Source: Methanosarcina acetivorans C2A (GTDB taxonomy: Archaea; Halobacteriota; Methanosarcinia; Methanosarcinales; Methanosarcinaceae). From it: DNA of 64,000 bases. The notes under the pieces are model-generated. The model made no database searches. It had not been told where the DNA came from and saw nothing but the letters and a program-made list of their open reading frames with translations. Below are positions 22,036 through 31,846 of the stretch, piece by piece. Numbering within the stretch: position 1 is the stretch's first letter; each line of letters opens with the position of its first letter. The stretch spans positions 1,922,001-1,986,000 of the forward strand of contig NC_003552.1 in the NCBI RefSeq assembly GCF_000007345.1, given 5' to 3'. The position numbers and the translations under genes were made by a program.

Positions 22036-24747
22036 ATGAACACAAAAGTGGAGCAATTTCCGACAAATAACCCTAATCCTGTTCTCAGTGTTGGAAAGGA
22101 TGGTACTGTTCTTTACTCAAATGAGGCCGGTGAGCCCTTATTGCATGAGTGGGGCGTGGAAATAGGAGGAAAACTACCTTCAACTTTCGGAGATCTTGTG
22201 CAAAGGGTAATTTCCCTAAACAGACCTGAAAAAACGGAAGTAAAAACAGAGAAAAAAGTATACCTGGTTACGTTTCATCCTTCATCTGATGAAAAAAACG
22301 TAAACATTTACGGGTTCGAAATAACTGACCAGAAAGAGCTTGAAGAAAGGCTCCGTGTCAAGGAAAAGCAGAACGACGTTCTCTACAAGATAGGAAAAGT
22401 CGCTCTTGAATACGAAAGCCTGCAAAACTTTCTGGATGAGAGCGGAAGGCTGATTGCAAGTATACTTGAAGTGGAATTCTGTAAAATTTTGGAACTTATG
22501 CCCGACGGAAACTTCCTGTTAAGGGCTGGGTTCGGATGGAAACATGGACTTGTAGGAAAAGCTATTGTTGAAGGGGAAAAGGAGTCACAGGCAGGGTACA
22601 CCTTGCTTTCGAGGGCGCCTGTGGTCGTGGAAGACTTTGAAGAGGAAAGCCGCTTTGGGAAACCAGAAATACTGAGAATGCACGAAGTTAATAGCGGAGT
22701 AAGTGTTATAATCGGAAGTACTGGAAAAATATTTGGAGTGCTTGGTGTCCATTCCAGGAAAAAAAGGAAGTTTACATCAGATGACACCTACTTTCTCAGT
22801 TCAGTAGCTTTTTTAATTGCACAGGTAATCGAACGCAAAAAAGCAGAAGAAGCCCTGAAAGAGGCATACGATAGTTTAGAAGAAACAGTTAAAGAACGTA
22901 CCGCAGAGCTTGAGAAATCTTACATTTCGTTAAAGGAAAGTGAAAGTAGCCTTACTGAAGCTCAAAGACTGGCTCATGTCGGAAACTGGGACTGGAATCT
23001 TATGACTGGTGAAGTATACTGGTCTGCCGAGCTTTATCGCATTTTTGGACGTTCCCCTCAAGAATCAGGCGCAACTTACGGCGAATTTCTAAGTTATGTC
23101 CATCCCGATGACCGGAGCCGTGTGAATAATGCCATAAAAAAGGGTTTAAACGGAGAACCTATTGCAGGTGACTATAGAATAATTTTAGCTAATGGAGAAG
23201 AACGCATAGTCCATACGGAATCTGAGGTTCTTTTTTCTAAGGAAAATAACCCTATTCAAGTGAAAGGAACAGTTCAGGACATCACTGAGATAAAAAGGGT
23301 AGAAGAACAAATAAGGATCCTGGCAAATATTGTGGAATCATCAAACGATGCTATTGGAACTATGTCCCTGAATGGCAACATTACAGGCTGGAATCAAGAA
23401 GCTGAGCATGTTTATGGTTATTCGGCGGAAGAGGTTTTGGGAAAGCCTGTATCTGTCTTAGCTTCCCCTCATTTAGATAAAGAAACTATAAAACTTATCG
23501 AAGAGGTCAAGCATGGGAAAAAGATACAGCATTATGAGACTTTACGGTTAAGAAAGGACGGTACGACGATATACGTTTCGATAACTCTTTCTCCGGTTTT
23601 TGATTCCTATGGAAAGCTGACTGCCATCTCTTTCATTTCCAGAGATATAACAGAAAGAAAAAAAATAGAAGAAAAACTTCTGGAAAGTGAAGAAAAGTAC
23701 CGAAACATCGTAGAGACAGCAAACGAAGGTATAAGCATAATTGATGCTGAAGAAAGAATTACTTTCGTCAATAAGAAGATTGAAGATATGTTTGGTTACG
23801 GTTCAGAAGAACTTATTGGCAGACCGATGTGGGATTTTATCGGTGATGAAAGTAAGGCTATTATCAAGAAGATGTTAGAAAAAGGTCAGAAAAACGTCAA
23901 TGAGAGCTTTGAAATTAAATTTATACATAAAGACGGCTACTCTATCTGGACGCATACAAATTCCAAATCTCTTTTTGATAAGGATGGAAAGTTTTTTGGA
24001 ACTCTGAGCCTTCACACTGACATCACCAAGCGAAAAGAAGCTGAAGAAGCTCTCAGGAAGCTTGAAATTGCCCGTAAAAAGGAAATCCATCATAGGATTA
24101 AGAATAACCTTCAGATAATCTCTTCTCTTCTGGATCTGCAGGCTGAAATGTTTAAAGGCAGAAGTAATATCAGAGATTCAGAAGTGTTGAAAGCTTTCGC
24201 TGTAAGCATGGACAGGGTTCTTTCTATTGCTCTTATACATGAGGAATTGTACAAAGGTAAAAATATCGATGTGCTTAACTTTTCTGAGTACATCAAGAAA
24301 TTAGCTGATAATCTACTCATAACATACAGACTTGAAACCGATGTTAACTTAAATCTCGATCTGGAAGAGAACCTTTTTTTAAATATGGATGCTGCTATTC
24401 CGTTAGGGATAATCATCAACGAACTGGTTTCAAACTCCCTCAAATATGCATTTCCTGACAGGGATAAAGGAGAAATCCGAATCAAACTCCGTAGAGAAGA
24501 AAAAGGAGAATGCAAAATCAACGGCTGTAAAAGTGCTGATTTTGTTCTGACAGTTTCAGATGACGGCATAGGCATTCCTGAAAACCTTGATATTAAAGAC
24601 CTCGACAGCCTGGGGCTTCAGCTTGTAATTTCTCTTGTTGACCAGCTAGACGGGGAACTTAAACTTAAAAGGGGCAATGGGACTGAATTTACTATCAAGT
24701 TTGCAGTAACAGAAAAAAATAATCAGGCGTCGCATCCAGCAGTATAA
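22036..24747 (+). CDS. sensor histidine kinase with GAF and PAS domains
   Basis: Second kinase of the cluster, 903 residues, 50 bp after the first and in the same direction. Domains: the shared N-terminal PAS-like module (FPTNNPNPVLSV, about 8-100), a GAF domain (about 115-265, EFCKILELMPDG to GVLGVHSRKKRKF), a coiled-coil linker, three PAS domains (about 295-405, 415-535, 540-660), then HisKA_2 (EIHHRIKNNLQIISSLLDLQ) and HATPase_c (LVSNSLKYAF, SDDGIGIP). It is soluble. GAF and PAS domains bind small ligands, haem or flavin; nothing here fixes which. The start follows GAGGGGAAC. The C-terminal 25 residues are nearly identical to the first kinase, which points to recent duplication or gene conversion. 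Confidence 0.9.
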   Translation: MNTKVEQFPTNNPNPVLSVGKDGTVLYSNEAGEPLLHEWGVEIGGKLPSTFGDLVQRVISLNRPEKTEVKTEKKVYLVTFHPSSDEKNVNIYGFEITDQKELEERLRVKEKQNDVLYKIGKVALEYESLQNFLDESGRLIASILEVEFCKILELMPDGNFLLRAGFGWKHGLVGKAIVEGEKESQAGYTLLSRAPVVVEDFEEESRFGKPEILRMHEVNSGVSVIIGSTGKIFGVLGVHSRKKRKFTSDDTYFLSSVAFLIAQVIERKKAEEALKEAYDSLEETVKERTAELEKSYISLKESESSLTEAQRLAHVGNWDWNLMTGEVYWSAELYRIFGRSPQESGATYGEFLSYVHPDDRSRVNNAIKKGLNGEPIAGDYRIILANGEERIVHTESEVLFSKENNPIQVKGTVQDITEIKRVEEQIRILANIVESSNDAIGTMSLNGNITGWNQEAEHVYGYSAEEVLGKPVSVLASPHLDKETIKLIEEVKHGKKIQHYETLRLRKDGTTIYVSITLSPVFDSYGKLTAISFISRDITERKKIEEKLLESEEKYRNIVETANEGISIIDAEERITFVNKKIEDMFGYGSEELIGRPMWDFIGDESKAIIKKMLEKGQKNVNESFEIKFIHKDGYSIWTHTNSKSLFDKDGKFFGTLSLHTDITKRKEAEEALRKLEIARKKEIHHRIKNNLQIISSLLDLQAEMFKGRSNIRDSEVLKAFAVSMDRVLSIALIHEELYKGKNIDVLNFSEYIKKLADNLLITYRLETDVNLNLDLEENLFLNMDAAIPLGIIINELVSNSLKYAFPDRDKGEIRIKLRREEKGECKINGCKSADFVLTVSDDGIGIPENLDIKDLDSLGLQLVISLVDQLDGELKLKRGNGTEFTIKFAVTEKNNQASHPAV

Positions 24748-24828
24748 AGGAAGGAGTCCCATATTTGAAAACTCAAATATAATATGGCATATTGAGGGTA
24801 TTCTAACGTTAACAAATTACTGAAATGA

Positions 24829-24891
24829 ATTCAATAAAATTCCGTTATAATTCAATAAAGTTCTATTATAATTCAATAAAGTTCTATTATA
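24829..24891. repeat. 21-nt tandem repeat next to the IS element
   Basis: Three units start at 24829, 24850 and 24871, each ATTCAATAAA followed by ATTCCGTTATA or GTTCTATTATA. The last unit ends inside the target duplication of the adjacent insertion sequence, so the element inserted at the edge of this array. Confidence 0.85.
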
Positions 24892-24892
24892 T

Positions 24893-26611
24893 CCTAGATT
24901 CGGCAGGTTAACGTAATTAGAGATAGATATTTTCATATTTCTCTCCCATTAGACCCAGTATCTTCCAGTGAATCTCCTCCATATTCAATATTTCTGACTT
25001 CATTTGTCCTTCGTTCTGATAAATAAGTTCTGTAATTCCCTGAAAATTGAAAAATATCCATCTCATTGTAGGTCTTTTTGTTTGTTTCCCTTTTTGATCT
25101 GGAATCGTTTCATTTTCTTCTTCTAATTTTGTCCTTAATTTCCATTCTGCAATTGAATAAATCATCAAGCAGAGAACCATTATCATAGTCAGCGCTTCAA
25201 TTCTCTTTTTGTTCTTGAGGTAAACCTTCGATATGCTAAAGGTGTTACTTTTCAAGAATCTGAATCCTTTTTCCACGTTATCCTGACCTTTGTAATACTT
25301 CAGCATATCCTCAGGAGAAAGATTGATATCATTACTTGCAAGAATAAAAAGTCCCATTTTATCCATTTCATTTAAAACAAAAGCATCATTAACCTTTATG
25401 ATTCCATTAATCCTGTAATAAGTCTTTAATTGCTCATCTTTTGAAGGTCTGCCTCTTTTCCCCAACTCACGTTTTTTAATGGATTTCACATCTACTTTTT
25501 CAAATGAGACAGAAGGGAAATCTTGAATCCATTTTTCTGCAGCTTTTAATGCATCCTCTTCGCAAAAAAAGTCCTCTCCTTTCAGTTTTTTAAAAGACTT
25601 CTCTGCTTTTTCAACCTCTTTTTCAAGCTTCGTCCTGAGAGTTTGCTCTTTCTTCTCTTTCATCTTGTGAGAAAGCAGCAAAACCCACTTTTGTTTGATT
25701 CCACCATATTCCACAAAGGTTTGATAAAATGAGTATCTTTCGTCGCTTTTTAGCGTTTTCAGGTTCAGATTTGCAGTTAGCAGTTCCTTTGCCTCGGTAA
25801 TTGTTGCAGGAACACGACTGATCCAGAATGACTTTCCCATGTTCTTGATATTATTGTCTGTGTAAAAGGAACTATCAGCGACGTAGTAAACTTCGCTTTC
25901 AGGTCTTAAAACTGATTTGAGAGACTGGATCGCTTCCAGAATTGTGTTTTTGTCGGAAGAATTTCCTGAATGTGTGTTCATGAAAAGAGGTATCCCATGC
26001 TGATTAACAATCAAACTAAGTACAAATTGTTTGAGGTCCCATCTTCCGTTTTTGGGAATTCCAAAAGTAATGTCAATAGACTCAGTTTCTTCGTCATCAT
26101 AATCCCCATAAACGCTGACACTTGTAGTGTCAGCGTGTAAACAATGAACAGGAATAGGGAGACGAGTCATAATGTGAAGAGCAATTTCCGTAAACAGTTT
26201 TGTAGGGCCATATTTTACGATTCTGTCAAGAGTCTCTCCGATAACGTATTGATTCAGATCCTCTCTTGTTATACCGTCTCCGAAAAGCCTTTCCGTAGAA
26301 ATGTTTTTAAAAAAATCAGGAAACAGGTATAGACGTTGCCCTACGAAACCAAGACCATTGAGCAACATGGCAAGGATGCAGACTGAGTGAGGGACAGTAT
26401 GATCCCTTTCTTTGGGAAGTTTTTCATCGATCAGTTTGTCAACCTCAAGTTCTCGGAAAACTCCAGCCATAAGACCAAGGTGACCTAAGAACCTTGTACG
26501 TTTTAGGGAGGATTCAACTCTTCTACTGCTGTTTTTTTCTGCCATGGGAAGACCAGGAAAGAGATATAAAAGTTATAATATTAAGATATTTGTTTACCTG
26601 CCGAATCTAGG
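24893..26611. mobile_element. IS1634-like insertion sequence, complete
   Basis: Terminal inverted repeats CCTAGATTCGGCAGGT occur at 24893 and, reversed, ending at 26611; the next bases also largely match. The six bases TTATAT flank both ends (24887-24892 and 26612-26617) as a target duplication. Length 1,719 bp with one transposase gene. It sits in the gap between two kinase genes and interrupts neither. Confidence 0.93.
24917..26545 (-). CDS. IS1634-family transposase
   Basis: Intact 542-residue DDE transposase filling its element. The N-terminal part (GHLGLMAGVFRELEVDKLID) is the DUF4277-type domain of this family; the catalytic core shows HADTTSVSVYGDY (first Asp), VADSSFYTDNNI (second Asp) and NVEKGFRFLKS (catalytic Glu), and a Lys/Glu-rich insertion lies between. 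It is related to the disrupted transposase at 38177-39784 along its whole length but is clearly a different element. Being intact, with clean ends, it may still move. Confidence 0.93.
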   Translation of the reverse strand: MAEKNSSRRVESSLKRTRFLGHLGLMAGVFRELEVDKLIDEKLPKERDHTVPHSVCILAMLLNGLGFVGQRLYLFPDFFKNISTERLFGDGITREDLNQYVIGETLDRIVKYGPTKLFTEIALHIMTRLPIPVHCLHADTTSVSVYGDYDDEETESIDITFGIPKNGRWDLKQFVLSLIVNQHGIPLFMNTHSGNSSDKNTILEAIQSLKSVLRPESEVYYVADSSFYTDNNIKNMGKSFWISRVPATITEAKELLTANLNLKTLKSDERYSFYQTFVEYGGIKQKWVLLLSHKMKEKKEQTLRTKLEKEVEKAEKSFKKLKGEDFFCEEDALKAAEKWIQDFPSVSFEKVDVKSIKKRELGKRGRPSKDEQLKTYYRINGIIKVNDAFVLNEMDKMGLFILASNDINLSPEDMLKYYKGQDNVEKGFRFLKSNTFSISKVYLKNKKRIEALTMIMVLCLMIYSIAEWKLRTKLEEENETIPDQKGKQTKRPTMRWIFFNFQGITELIYQNEGQMKSEILNMEEIHWKILGLMGEKYENIYL

Positions 26612-26724
26612 TTATATAACAGAAATCATAAAGAGTAACGCTTAGCAGTTAAAAATAACTTCTTCGCAATATATGCTCATTGAAAGTAGGCATGTTGTCA
26701 TTAAAAGAGGGGTCTGAGGGTAAC

Positions 26725-29700
26725 ATGAACACAAAAATGGAGCAATTTCCGACAAATAACCCTAATCCTGTCCTCAGTGTTAAAAAAGACGGTACTGTTC
26801 TTTATTCCAATAAGGTGGGTGAGCTCTTATTACATAAATGGGGTGTCAAAACAGGAGAAAAACTGCCTCCGAGCATCGGAGATATCGTGCAAAGTGTAAT
26901 TTCCCGGAATAGCCCGGAAAAAATCGAAATCAAAGTGGAAAAAAATGTATACCTGGTTGTTTTTCACCCTTTACTTCAACAAGAATGCGTAACCATTTCT
27001 GGATTCGATATCAGTGACCAAAAAGAACTTGAAGGAAAACTTCGGGAGAATGAGATATACCTGGATGCCTTCAGTTTGACGAGAGAAGCAGTACAGATTT
27101 GTGAGCTCGTCCTGGATGACAAGGGTCATCCTGTCGACTTTATTCTTCTCGATGTCAACCCCGCGTATGAGAAATATTCGGGACTCAGGCGCGAGCACGT
27201 TGTTGGCAAGCACCTCAAGGAAGTGCTTCCTGTCGTGGAGCAGGTATGGCTGGATCGCTACAGAGAGGTTGTTCGCACAGGTAAGGGAATGCGCTTTGAA
27301 GAATACAATTCTTCTCTTAACAGGTGGTTTGAAGTATTTGCAAGTCCGATGGGAGGTAATCTATTCGCTGTGGTCTTTAACGACATTACAGAGCGTAAGC
27401 AGGCAGGTGAAGCTCTTTTCAAGTCAGAGCAACATCATCGACTTTTACATGAGACCATGCTTCAAGGTGTGGTCTACCATGATGCCAGCGGTAAGATAAT
27501 CTCCATGAATCCCGCAGCTGAGAGAATTCTTGGCAAAACTCCGGTTGAGTTCCTGGGCAGCTCTTCTGTGGGCGAAGAGCACCTTACTATCCGGGAAGAC
27601 GGCTCGCCGTTCCCCGGACTCGAGCATCCGGCTATGGTATCCCTGCGAACAGGGGAGAAAGTGCAGGATGTGGTGATGGGAGTTTACAATCTCCGGGAGA
27701 ACTGCTATCGCTGGATCAACATTAATGCTGTGCCCATTTTCCGGACTGGAGAGGATAAGCCCTTCCAGGTATATACCCTGTTTGACGATATCACCGAACG
27801 CAAGCAAGAAGAACGCAGGATATACAGATATAACCGTATTCTAGAGGGAATAAATCGGATCTTCAGCAATGTAGTGCAGGCAAAAACGGAAGAAGAACTG
27901 GGAAATGAGTGTCTATCTGTGGCTCTGGAAATTACCGGCAGTCAGTTTGGTTTCATTAATGAAATGGGCGTTGATGGGCTACTACATGATGTTGCAAAAA
28001 GCCAGCTGGCCTGGGAACAGTGTCTTATGGACGACAAGACCGGGCATCGCCGTTCCCCAAGTGATTTTATTGTCCATGGCTTATACGGCAGTGTCATTAT
28101 CAACGAGAAAAGCTTCTTTACCAACGATCCGCAGTCACACCCCGACAGTATCGGCGTGCCACCTGGTCATCCACCTCTAACGTCATTTCTTGGAGTGCCC
28201 CTTGTCCAGAAAGGGAAAACTGTGGGCTTGATTGCGGTCGCAAACCGTGAAAACGGCTATAACTGCGAGCAACTGGAGGATCTCGAAGCTATCGCACCGG
28301 CAGTGGCACAGGTACTGCAGAGAAAACGGGAAGAACAGGAGAGAATGAAGGCAGAAGAGGCGCTTAGCCGAGAAAGAAGCATGCTGGAAAGTGTCATGCA
28401 GACCACCGACGTTATGCTGGTTCTTCTCGATCCGCAATTCAACTTTGTGTGGGTCAACCCGGCCTATGCCGAGACGTGCAAGTTGAAGCCGGAGGAGATG
28501 GTCGGCAAGAATCATTTTGTCCTGTATCCTGACGCAGAAAACGAGGCGATCTTTCGGACGGTTCGAGACACCGGCAAAGAAGTTTTCTACAAGGACAAGC
28601 CGTTTGTCTTCCCGGATCAGCCGGAGCGCGGAGTGACCTATTGGGACTGGAGCCTGACCCCAGTCAAAAATTCCAGCGGAGACGTTGAGGGTCTGGTCTT
28701 CTCACTACGTGAGACTACAAAATACAAAAAGGTCGAGGAGGCACTTCGTGAGAGCGAAGAGCGGCTGCGCCTCCTGGGCGACAACTTACCGGACAGTGCA
28801 ATCTATCAGTATGTCCATGAGCCCGACGGGGATGTCCGGTTCCTGTACATCAGCTCAGGAATCGAGCGGCTAAATGGTGTCAACGTCCGGGACGTGTTGC
28901 ACGATCCCGACACGCTGTACAGGCAGGTTCCTCCGGAGTATTTAGAACGCCTCTTCGAAGCAAAGGCACGCAGTGCCAGAGAGTTGTCGGATGTAGATAT
29001 GGAATTACCCATGCAGCTTCCCGATGGCCAGGTGAAGTGGATGCGACTGCACTCCCGTCCTCGCCGGTTACCCGATGGCCGAACAATCTGGGACGGCGTG
29101 CAAATCGATATCACTGAGAACAAGAAGGTAGAAGAAGCCCTTAAAAAGGCACATGAAACTTTAGAAGAAAAAGTTAAAGAACGTACAGCTGAACTTGAAG
29201 AGGCTTATAATTCTTTGAAAGAAAGTGAAAGAGGCCTTGCTGAAGCCCAAAAAATGGCCCACGTTGGAAACTGGTATAATGACCTTGTAACTGATAAAGC
29301 ATACTGGTCTGAGGAAATGTACCGCATTTTTGGGTTTAACCCTCAAGAAGACATAAATTATGATAAATTTTTAAGTTATGTACATCCGGACGATAGGGAC
29401 TACGTGTATAACTCCACCAAGGAGGCTTTTGACGGAAAAATCTATGCGACTAATTATAGAATAGTTAGACCTGATGGAGAAGAGCGCATAGTCCATTCAG
29501 AAAGAGAAGTTCTTTTTGATGAGAAAAATAATCCTGTTCGAATTAAAGGGACAGTTCAGGATATAACTGAAAGTAAAAAGGCTGAAGAAGCTCTGGAAAA
29601 GATGGATAAGGCCCGGATAAAAGAGATTCATCACAGAATCAAGAACAATTTGCAGATAATCTCTTCCCTTCTTGACCTCCAGGCTGAGAAATTCGAGGAC

Positions 29701-30270
29701 AAAAACGTTACAGAGGCTTTCAGGGAAGGTCAGAACAGGGTAATCTCAATGTCCCTCATCCATGAGGAACTATATAAAGGAGAAGGGACCGATACCCTGG
29801 ATTTTTCGGTATACCTTAAAAAGTTAGCTGAAAACCTTTTCCAGACTTACAACCTTAGCAGCAAAAATATCAATCTGAGCATGGACCTGGAAAAAGACAC
29901 TTTCCTTGATATGGATACTGCTGTCCCGTTAGGAATAATTGTTAATGAGTTAGTTTCCAATTCCCTCAAGCATGCATTTATCGAAGAAGGGAAAGTCCGA
30001 ATCAATCTCTGCAGGGAAGAAAGGAATTATGATACTAATGAATCCCTTTTCAGCCTGACAATTTCTGATAACGGAAAAGGAATGCCTGAAGATCTGGAAC
30101 TAGAAAGTGCAGAGTCGCTCGGCCTGCAGTTAGTAAATATCCTTGTTGACCAGCTTGATGGCGAACTTGAACTTAAACGGGCGCAGGGTACGGAATTCAC
30201 TATAAGGTTTAAAGTAGTGGAAAAAGATAACCCGGCTCAAGTCGGCTTAAAATCACAGGAAAATGAATAA
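26725..30270 (+). CDS. sensor histidine kinase with six PAS-type modules and a GAF domain
   Basis: Largest kinase of the window, 1,181 residues, soluble. Order: shared N-terminal PAS-like module (about 8-100), PAS (105-215), PAS (225-355), GAF (about 370-540; FGFINEMGVDG, LTSFLGVPLVQKGKTVG), PAS (550-670), PAS (675-805), PAS (850-965), HisKA_2 (EIHHRIKNN) and HATPase_c (LVSNSLKHAF, SDNGKGMP). The GAF block is nearly the same as one in the kinase at 51020, and the fifth module (LRLLGDNLPDSAIYQYVHEP) as one in the kinase at 47824. These middle modules are GC-richer than the flanking ends, which suggests module exchange. Start by homology and GAGGG upstream. A tRNA-like repeat begins 13 bases after the stop. 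Confidence 0.9.
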   Translation: MNTKMEQFPTNNPNPVLSVKKDGTVLYSNKVGELLLHKWGVKTGEKLPPSIGDIVQSVISRNSPEKIEIKVEKNVYLVVFHPLLQQECVTISGFDISDQKELEGKLRENEIYLDAFSLTREAVQICELVLDDKGHPVDFILLDVNPAYEKYSGLRREHVVGKHLKEVLPVVEQVWLDRYREVVRTGKGMRFEEYNSSLNRWFEVFASPMGGNLFAVVFNDITERKQAGEALFKSEQHHRLLHETMLQGVVYHDASGKIISMNPAAERILGKTPVEFLGSSSVGEEHLTIREDGSPFPGLEHPAMVSLRTGEKVQDVVMGVYNLRENCYRWININAVPIFRTGEDKPFQVYTLFDDITERKQEERRIYRYNRILEGINRIFSNVVQAKTEEELGNECLSVALEITGSQFGFINEMGVDGLLHDVAKSQLAWEQCLMDDKTGHRRSPSDFIVHGLYGSVIINEKSFFTNDPQSHPDSIGVPPGHPPLTSFLGVPLVQKGKTVGLIAVANRENGYNCEQLEDLEAIAPAVAQVLQRKREEQERMKAEEALSRERSMLESVMQTTDVMLVLLDPQFNFVWVNPAYAETCKLKPEEMVGKNHFVLYPDAENEAIFRTVRDTGKEVFYKDKPFVFPDQPERGVTYWDWSLTPVKNSSGDVEGLVFSLRETTKYKKVEEALRESEERLRLLGDNLPDSAIYQYVHEPDGDVRFLYISSGIERLNGVNVRDVLHDPDTLYRQVPPEYLERLFEAKARSARELSDVDMELPMQLPDGQVKWMRLHSRPRRLPDGRTIWDGVQIDITENKKVEEALKKAHETLEEKVKERTAELEEAYNSLKESERGLAEAQKMAHVGNWYNDLVTDKAYWSEEMYRIFGFNPQEDINYDKFLSYVHPDDRDYVYNSTKEAFDGKIYATNYRIVRPDGEERIVHSEREVLFDEKNNPVRIKGTVQDITESKKAEEALEKMDKARIKEIHHRIKNNLQIISSLLDLQAEKFEDKNVTEAFREGQNRVISMSLIHEELYKGEGTDTLDFSVYLKKLAENLFQTYNLSSKNINLSMDLEKDTFLDMDTAVPLGIIVNELVSNSLKHAFIEEGKVRINLCREERNYDTNESLFSLTISDNGKGMPEDLELESAESLGLQLVNILVDQLDGELELKRAQGTEFTIRFKVVEKDNPAQVGLKSQENE

Positions 30271-30282
30271 AAAATAACCTGG

Positions 30283-30335
30283 ATGCGGGGAGTGCGATTA
30301 GAACGCACGAACTCCTGCAAGACCGGACTTTGAAA
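30283..30335 (-). repeat. tRNA-3'-half-like dispersed repeat, copy 3
   Basis: The minus strand reads TTCAAAGTCCGG, TTGCAGGAGTTCGTGCG, TTCTAATCGCACTCCCCGCA. The T stem is intact. It lies between a kinase stop and the nitrogenase-like operon, in the likely promoter-proximal spacer. Confidence 0.65.
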
Positions 30336-30385
30336 ACCAGAATTCCGAATATCACTTCCACTGTTGATCTCGATAATAATAAGAA

Positions 30386-30396
30386 AAACATTTATC
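30386..30396 (+). promoter_or_regulatory. possible TATA box of the nitrogenase-like operon
   Basis: AAACATTTATC lies 23-33 bases before the ATG at 30419. The usual spacing would put the start of transcription at about that ATG, so the mRNA could be leaderless; this also explains the lack of a ribosome site. Inferred only. Confidence 0.35.
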
Positions 30397-30418
30397 TCCA
30401 TGCAACATGAGATATTTT

Positions 30419-31846
30419 ATGACTCTTGAAAATGATTTCATAGTTTTTCACGGTAACTTGCAGCAGTTACTGGATAAAGTGGAATCAGGCGAGATGATTC
30501 CCAAGCTACAGGCTTCGCACGCTCCGATGTGCAAATTTTTTACTTCGTACTATGTTATTAGTGGAATTCGTCATGTTGTTCCCCTGGTCCACGGTCCTAC
30601 CGGATGTCCGCTGTACATGTCGGATTTTGTCAGGACACGTGAGTGCTGCGAGATCCGTGGAATTCCGCTCGAGCCCACAGCCTGTACCGCCCTCAACGAA
30701 AGCCATGTCATCTACGGGGGTGAAGGAAAACTCCTGGAAGCGGTAAAGGAAGCATACGCTAAGTATCACCCTGACCTTATAGTCATTCTTTCTTGCTGCT
30801 GTTCCGGGATCATCGGTGATGATGTCGAAAGCATTGCTCGTGAGGCAGAAAAGCTGATAGGCTGCCGGGTGCTTGCTCTCCGCAGCGAAGGTTTCGGCGG
30901 GGATTTCCGAAGCGGCTATGAGGATGCTTTCAAACTCATTATGGAGCTGATGGAACCTCCAAAAACCAAGATGAAAGGGACGATCAATATCCTCGGGGCT
31001 CGTTGGGGCCCTACCCCTACGGAATTCAACTGGGATATGGATGAGATTGAACGTCTTCTCGGTGAAGTCGGAATAAAAATAAACGCCATTATCGCGGGAG
31101 GATGCACCGTCGAACAGCTCAGGCACGCAAGGGAAGTCGAACTGAATGCATCATGGTGTTTTGACTGGGGGCAGAAGCTGGGTGACCTGATGCAGGAACG
31201 GTTCGGTATCCCGTACAGCAGGACCGGCCAGCCCTATGGGCCTGAGGCCACAAAAGAATGGATTCTCGGTGTGGCAAAACCTCTTGGAATGGAGGCAGAG
31301 GCCCTTAAGGTTATCGAACGAGAGATGGAGGAAGTAGAACCAGAAATTGAATCCCTGAGGCAGGCTCTCTCCGGGAAAACGGCTATTATAGAGATTTCGG
31401 AATTTCCAGGGCCTATAAGAGCGCTTTCCCTTGCACGAATGGTAGCAGAATTTGGCTCCCATCCTGTCGTGATCAACGTCCACCCGTATACGATCAAGGA
31501 ACGTATGCCAAGCATCAAATTCCTCCTGGAAGAGGGAGTCAACCCGGAGATTATCCTGACAAAAGGACTCTTCCGGCTGGGAAGTTTCCGTTCATCGAAA
31601 GAGACCGAGGATGAGCTGGAGACTATTGTGAAGAAATATGATAATGCTATTTTCTTCGGGAACTCCGGCCGTTTTCCTCCCTGTCCGGTGGTGAACTTAA
31701 CACTCATGAATCCTGCGTTCCAACCCCAGTATGGCTTCCGGGGGATAAAGAACATTTCTGCTCTAGTCAGGCAGGCCCTTGAGAACAAAGACCTGCCACG
31801 TTCACGCTTATTTAGAGGGATGCTCTATGGGACAAGAACCAATTAA
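30419..31846 (+). CDS. nitrogenase component-1-like subunit, NifD-like
   Basis: A NifD/BchN/CfbD superfamily protein of 475 residues (479 from an alternative ATG at 30407). Numbering from 30407: Cys42 (PMCKF), Cys67 (GPTGCPLY) and Cys130-132 (LSCCCSGIIGDD) match the three P-cluster cysteines of NifD in place and spacing. Cys251 (NASWCFDW), followed by FGIPYSRTGQPYGP, aligns with the cofactor-ligating Cys275 of NifD. The cofactor His442 region aligns with PQYGFRGI, where Gln/Tyr replace His. It is too long and has a K partner, unlike the single CfbD of F430 synthesis. It overlaps the next gene by 20 bp. Inferred role: the catalytic subunit of a reductase that uses the NifH-like protein as electron donor; substrate unknown. 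Confidence 0.85.
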   Translation: MTLENDFIVFHGNLQQLLDKVESGEMIPKLQASHAPMCKFFTSYYVISGIRHVVPLVHGPTGCPLYMSDFVRTRECCEIRGIPLEPTACTALNESHVIYGGEGKLLEAVKEAYAKYHPDLIVILSCCCSGIIGDDVESIAREAEKLIGCRVLALRSEGFGGDFRSGYEDAFKLIMELMEPPKTKMKGTINILGARWGPTPTEFNWDMDEIERLLGEVGIKINAIIAGGCTVEQLRHAREVELNASWCFDWGQKLGDLMQERFGIPYSRTGQPYGPEATKEWILGVAKPLGMEAEALKVIEREMEEVEPEIESLRQALSGKTAIIEISEFPGPIRALSLARMVAEFGSHPVVINVHPYTIKERMPSIKFLLEEGVNPEIILTKGLFRLGSFRSSKETEDELETIVKKYDNAIFFGNSGRFPPCPVVNLTLMNPAFQPQYGFRGIKNISALVRQALENKDLPRSRLFRGMLYGTRTN

